Both the position numbers and the translations under genes were made by a program. The notes beneath the pieces were generated by a model. It searched no databases, was not told the origin of the DNA, and was given only the letters and a program-made list of their open reading frames with translations. A stretch of 29,263 nucleotides of DNA from Multifurca ochricompacta (taxonomy: Eukaryota; Basidiomycota; Agaricomycetes; Russulales; Russulaceae): the NCBI GenBank assembly GCA_022496185.1, contig WTXG01000372.1, forward strand, positions 1 to 29,263, in the 5' to 3' direction. How positions within the stretch are numbered: position 1 is the first letter of the stretch; each line of letters begins with the position of its first letter. Shown in pieces: positions 26,501 through 29,263 of the stretch.

Positions 26501-28012
26501 GTGGCTTCCAGCCGCAGTCAGACCCTCTTCCGAGAAGAACTTATCGAACGAAGAGACGAGCCTAATCTTTCACAGCAAGTACTTGGCTCTGCCACCTGGA
26601 AAGATTTTGAGTCCGAGTTTGGATACTACGTCTATCACGACGGAAGATACCAACCGGTAGAATACGACGACGAAAAGAGAGTTTGGTATCGTATCCGATA
26701 CTCGGATAGCCGACACTCTTGGGTCACTACAGGACCCGCCCCACCAGAATTTGGATTAGGGCTGTGGAGAGAAAATCCCCCAGCCATTATCACGGACTCT
26801 GAACCAGAAGAGTACGTAGAAGAACATAGCGAAGAAGCACTGGTATTAGCGTCGACTACAACCCCAGTTGCACCAGCAGTTGTCATGATCAGAGCCCCTG
26901 CTTTGACAACTCCTCAGATATCCCTACAGTCCACCAGTACCGTCATACCACGAAAAATGTCCACTATTGCCGCCCAGCTCCCAGACCCAGCCCCTCCTCC
27001 GCCACCACCCCCACCAGTTATGTTGCCACCAAACATTCCCCCACCTTCGGGACGACTATCAGGTGTACTACCCCAGACATTCACTGGAGATCGGTCACAA
27101 AGTAAAAAGTTCATGTTGGAGTTCACGACATTCAAGAACTTCAACCACGACGTCCCCCAAATAATCAACCCCTTCCAACGAGCCAACTTATTCTTATCGC
27201 TCATCCGGGGGGATGCAGTGGACGACTGGACAATGGAACAACTGGAATGGTTGAACGAACAGGTTGAGAGTGGGCGTCGTACCACGAGTGAAGGTCTTTG
27301 GGAGACCATCGCTCAGCGATTTAAGGATGTGTTCACGGATGGGCAAGCAAAGCAGAAGGCTGCCCGTGAACTGAAGTCCCTGAAAATGGACAAAGGGGAT
27401 TTGGACGCCTATGTGGCGAAATTCAGAAGCTTGGCCAATCGGGCCGGGTACGACACAGATGAAGAGGCAACACTAGACCTCTTCTCCCAAGGACTTCTGA
27501 ACCCGCTAGTCAAAAATATCATCCAGTTTCACCACCCTAGCGACTGGGATACATGGGTTGATGCTGCCCGACAGCAGCAGCAAGACTATCTCGATTTCCA
27601 GACACGTTTTGGAATCAATACCAAGAAGGGGAAGACCCGTGATCAGTGGAAGGCGGCCTTCGGGGTTAAACCTGCACATGCCTCCCAAAGAGACCCAAAC
27701 GCCATGGATACCTCAGCAGATAGAACCAGGGCCCGGGCCACACTCACCGAAGACGAAAGACAAACATTGATGAAGGAAGGAAGATGCTTCCGTTGCAAGG
27801 CGCAAGGGCACATGTCTCGAGAGTGCCCTAAGAAAGGGGCGCGCGTAGCTGAAGCTACGGTCACACCTGTCCGCAATAACCCACCGACTGTTGATAAGAA
27901 AACGCCGACGAAGGAGGAAAAGGCACAAGAAATCTGGTCTAACATGATGAAGGAGAGCGAGGAAGTGCGAGCGATCCTAGTAGAAAAAGCATTCGCGAAA
28001 AAGGATTTTTGA
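26501..28012 (+). CDS. Gypsy-2 Gag
   Basis: The frame is open from just after the LTR (stop at 26477-26479) to TGA 28010-28012. The first ATG is at 26885 and the next at 26958 (MSTIAAQLPDP, which matches the gypsy-1 ATG at 6754). Yet the 128 codons before 26885 are conserved with gypsy-1 at protein level (WKDFESEFGYYVYHD, PPAIITDSEPEEY), so I list the long form from a GTG at 26501. Then come a Pro run, the capsid core (NLFLSLIRGDAVDDWTMEQ, EATLDLFSQGLLNPLVKN) and the CCHC knuckle CFRCKAQGHMSREC (27784-27825). It forms the particle and binds RNA. It ends in GAT TTT TGA, overlapping pol by 4 nt. Confidence 0.88.
   Translation: MASSRSQTLFREELIERRDEPNLSQQVLGSATWKDFESEFGYYVYHDGRYQPVEYDDEKRVWYRIRYSDSRHSWVTTGPAPPEFGLGLWRENPPAIITDSEPEEYVEEHSEEALVLASTTTPVAPAVVMIRAPALTTPQISLQSTSTVIPRKMSTIAAQLPDPAPPPPPPPPVMLPPNIPPPSGRLSGVLPQTFTGDRSQSKKFMLEFTTFKNFNHDVPQIINPFQRANLFLSLIRGDAVDDWTMEQLEWLNEQVESGRRTTSEGLWETIAQRFKDVFTDGQAKQKAARELKSLKMDKGDLDAYVAKFRSLANRAGYDTDEEATLDLFSQGLLNPLVKNIIQFHHPSDWDTWVDAARQQQQDYLDFQTRFGINTKKGKTRDQWKAAFGVKPAHASQRDPNAMDTSADRTRARATLTEDERQTLMKEGRCFRCKAQGHMSRECPKKGARVAEATVTPVRNNPPTVDKKTPTKEEKAQEIWSNMMKESEEVRAILVEKAFAKKDF
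28004..28012 (+). promoter_or_regulatory. Probable -1 frameshift site between gag and pol
   Basis: GAT TTT TGA ends gag, and the -1 frame reads TTG ACC GGC straight into pol with no ATG nearby. The five-T run lets tRNA-Phe slip back one base at the stop. Gypsy-1 keeps the same bases at 7804-7812. No classical X XXY YYZ heptamer fits, so the mechanism is an inference. Confidence 0.55.
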
Positions 28013-29263
28013 CCGGCTCTACCCCATCGGCCTGGGCACGAGCATTACATGTAACCTCTGTGTATACTAGTCGCTTCAAATCACTGAAAATACCAGTACA
28101 TTTCGAGACTACACAGAAGACGGCCGATCGTGACATCCTGATAGATTCAGGAGCCACCGATAACTTTATTAGCCCACGAATGGCAAGAACCATGGGATTG
28201 GGGATGCTGGCACTCCCCCAGGAGAAGAATATTTGGAATATCGATGGAACGGCTAATCGAGCAGGAAAGATTACGCATTATACTGATCTTAATGTCCAAG
28301 TGGGAGAACAAACCAAAGTCATTCGCTTCCTAGTTACCAACTTAGGAGACGAAGATTTGATCCTAGGATATCCCTGGCTTGCAGCATTCGAACCAAAGAT
28401 TAACTGGAGTGACGCAACCATGGACAAAGAATTCTACCCTGTCCTGATCACATCCATGGGGTATGACTATATGGCTCGACATTCGGCGGTACGAAGAACA
28501 GAGGATGAGGACGAGGATGCAGGACACTGCTTTGTCACCAAAGCGTCAGAGCTTGCCCAGAAGGCAGTGGAGGGACACTCAGAGAAAACCTTTGAGGAGG
28601 TAGTGCCGGAAGCATACCACCGACACTGGAAGGTATTTTCAGAGGCGGAATCGCAGCGTTTCCCACCTGCGTGACCATGGGACCATGCCATCGAATTCAC
28701 ACCCGACACCCCATCAGCAATCGATTGTAAAATCTACCCATTGTTGCAGGCAGAACAAACGGCACTTACGGCATTCCTCGAAGAGCACTTGGCAAAGGGA
28801 TATATTCGTCCATCGAAATCACCGTACGCATCACCATTCTTCTTTATCAAGAAGAAAGATGGCAAACTTCGACCTGTCCAAGATTACCGACGAATAAATG
28901 CTTACACTGTAAAGAACGCCTACCCCCTTCCGCTTATCTCAGAACTCATTGATACCATGCGAGACAAATCCCTATTCTCCAAGATGGATGTCCGCTGGGG
29001 GTACAATAACATCAGGATCAAAGAAGGGGATCAGTGCAAAGCGGCTTTCAAAACTAACCAAGGGCTCTTTGAACCAAATGTCATGTTTTTCGGTCTCACC
29101 AACTCGCCGGCCACCTTTCAAGCAATGATGAATCATATCTTCCGCGACCTTATTCTCACTGGAGAGGTGGTAGTATATATGGACGACATCCTTGTAGCCA
29201 CCACAGACGACCTTACCCACCACCGAGAACGGGTGCATCAAGTGCTAGATATCCTGCATGAAC
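28009..29263 (+). pseudogene. Gypsy-2 Pol: protease and reverse transcriptase, one premature stop, cut by window end
   Basis: It is entered by -1 frameshift from gag. The protease has DILIDSGATDNFISP with an intact Asp-Ser-Gly near 28140, then VQVGEQTKVIRFLV and LILGYPWLAAFEPKINW. A TGA at 28672-28674 stands where gypsy-1 encodes Arg (CGA) in SRPWDHAIDF, so it is a C-to-T change. After it the frame stays open to the window end with RT motifs [33 protein letters not shown] and an intact YMDD at 29176-29187. Apart from the one stop, catalytic residues are as expected; the real element may be inactive only through this change. Confidence 0.9.

Larger units (their letters stand above)
25889..29263 (+). 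mobile_element. Gypsy-2: 5' part of a second chromodomain-type Ty3/gypsy element
   Basis: It starts with a 593-bp 5' LTR (inverted ends TGTTAC/GTAACA), a self-priming PBS, gag and the first half of pol, and leaves the window in the RT. It is a relative of gypsy-1 (Gag and Pol align throughout), but CpG-rich and nearly intact, with a single premature TGA seen in pol. The left flank catgc (25884-25888) would be one target copy. It lies in a presumed intron of the gene at 25320-25875. Membership of the chromodomain branch is inferred from gypsy-1; the 3' end is outside the window. Confidence 0.95.

Noticed and set aside
1..29263. CRISPR arrays, bacterial operons, rRNA
   Set aside because: No regularly spaced repeats or such genes; all large repeats are explained as LTRs or MITEs.

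Overview
This window is a nested stack of transposable elements from a fungal genome, most likely a mushroom-forming basidiomycete (Agaricomycetes). That assignment is an inference from Ty1/copia and chromodomain Ty3/gypsy elements side by side, GGGTAC-rich hAT-like MITEs, short GT-AG introns and CpG-decayed repeats. I found no ordinary housekeeping gene, rRNA, tRNA or CRISPR array.

Layout. (1) 1-1911 (+): 3' part of a young Ty1/copia element (copia-A1) with an open RT-RNase H frame and a 500-bp LTR. It sits inside an LTR of another family (LTR-C1, 1912-2197). (2) About 2198-20191 (-): an old copia element (copia-B) whose pieces are scattered by later insertions. The pieces are the protease (2198-2567), zinc knuckle (2568-2803), gag middle (3315-3849), gag start (5313-5398), leader, half-tRNA PBS (13247-13260) and 5' LTR (13261-13647 plus 20169-20191). 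Into it went a solo LTR (2804-3314), an hAT-type MITE (3858-5312, TSD ATCATACA), a 7500-bp chromodomain gypsy element (gypsy-1, 5664-13163, TSD CAGGA) and a 6516-bp copia element (copia-A2, 13648-20163, minus strand, TSD CCAAC). (3) 20192-22930: MITE debris, a probable solo LTR (LTR-D), two copies of LTR family C in opposite orientations and a solo copia-A LTR (21986-22493, TSD CCTGC). (4) 22930-25888: an unrecognised Pro-rich gene (23162-24970), a 181-bp inverted-repeat element, and the 5' end of a gene with a possible zinc-finger segment, cut off inside an intron by the next insertion. (5) 25889-29263: 5' part of a second, much less decayed gypsy element (gypsy-2), running out of the window in its reverse transcriptase.

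How the parts work. Both retrotransposon classes show unusual reverse-transcription priming. The two gypsy elements carry an 11-nt PBS complementary to the predicted 5' end of their own RNA (Tf1-type self-priming). Both copia families carry a PBS matching the anticodon arm of initiator tRNA-Met (Drosophila copia-type half-tRNA priming). Gypsy-1 is dead: its Pol reading frame is broken by seven TGA codons, and its protease and RT active sites are mutated. The roughly 29 differences between its two LTRs all lie at CpG-derived sites, so decay is almost wholly CpG transition. Gypsy-1 also keeps a third, post-pol ORF with an array of CCHC zinc knuckles. Gypsy-2 encodes Gag in a frame that is conserved far upstream of any ATG.

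TE boundaries supported by paired TSDs are firm. Gene starts in decayed elements, the outer limits of LTR-C and LTR-D copies, and intron calls are inferences. All comparisons were made by eye.
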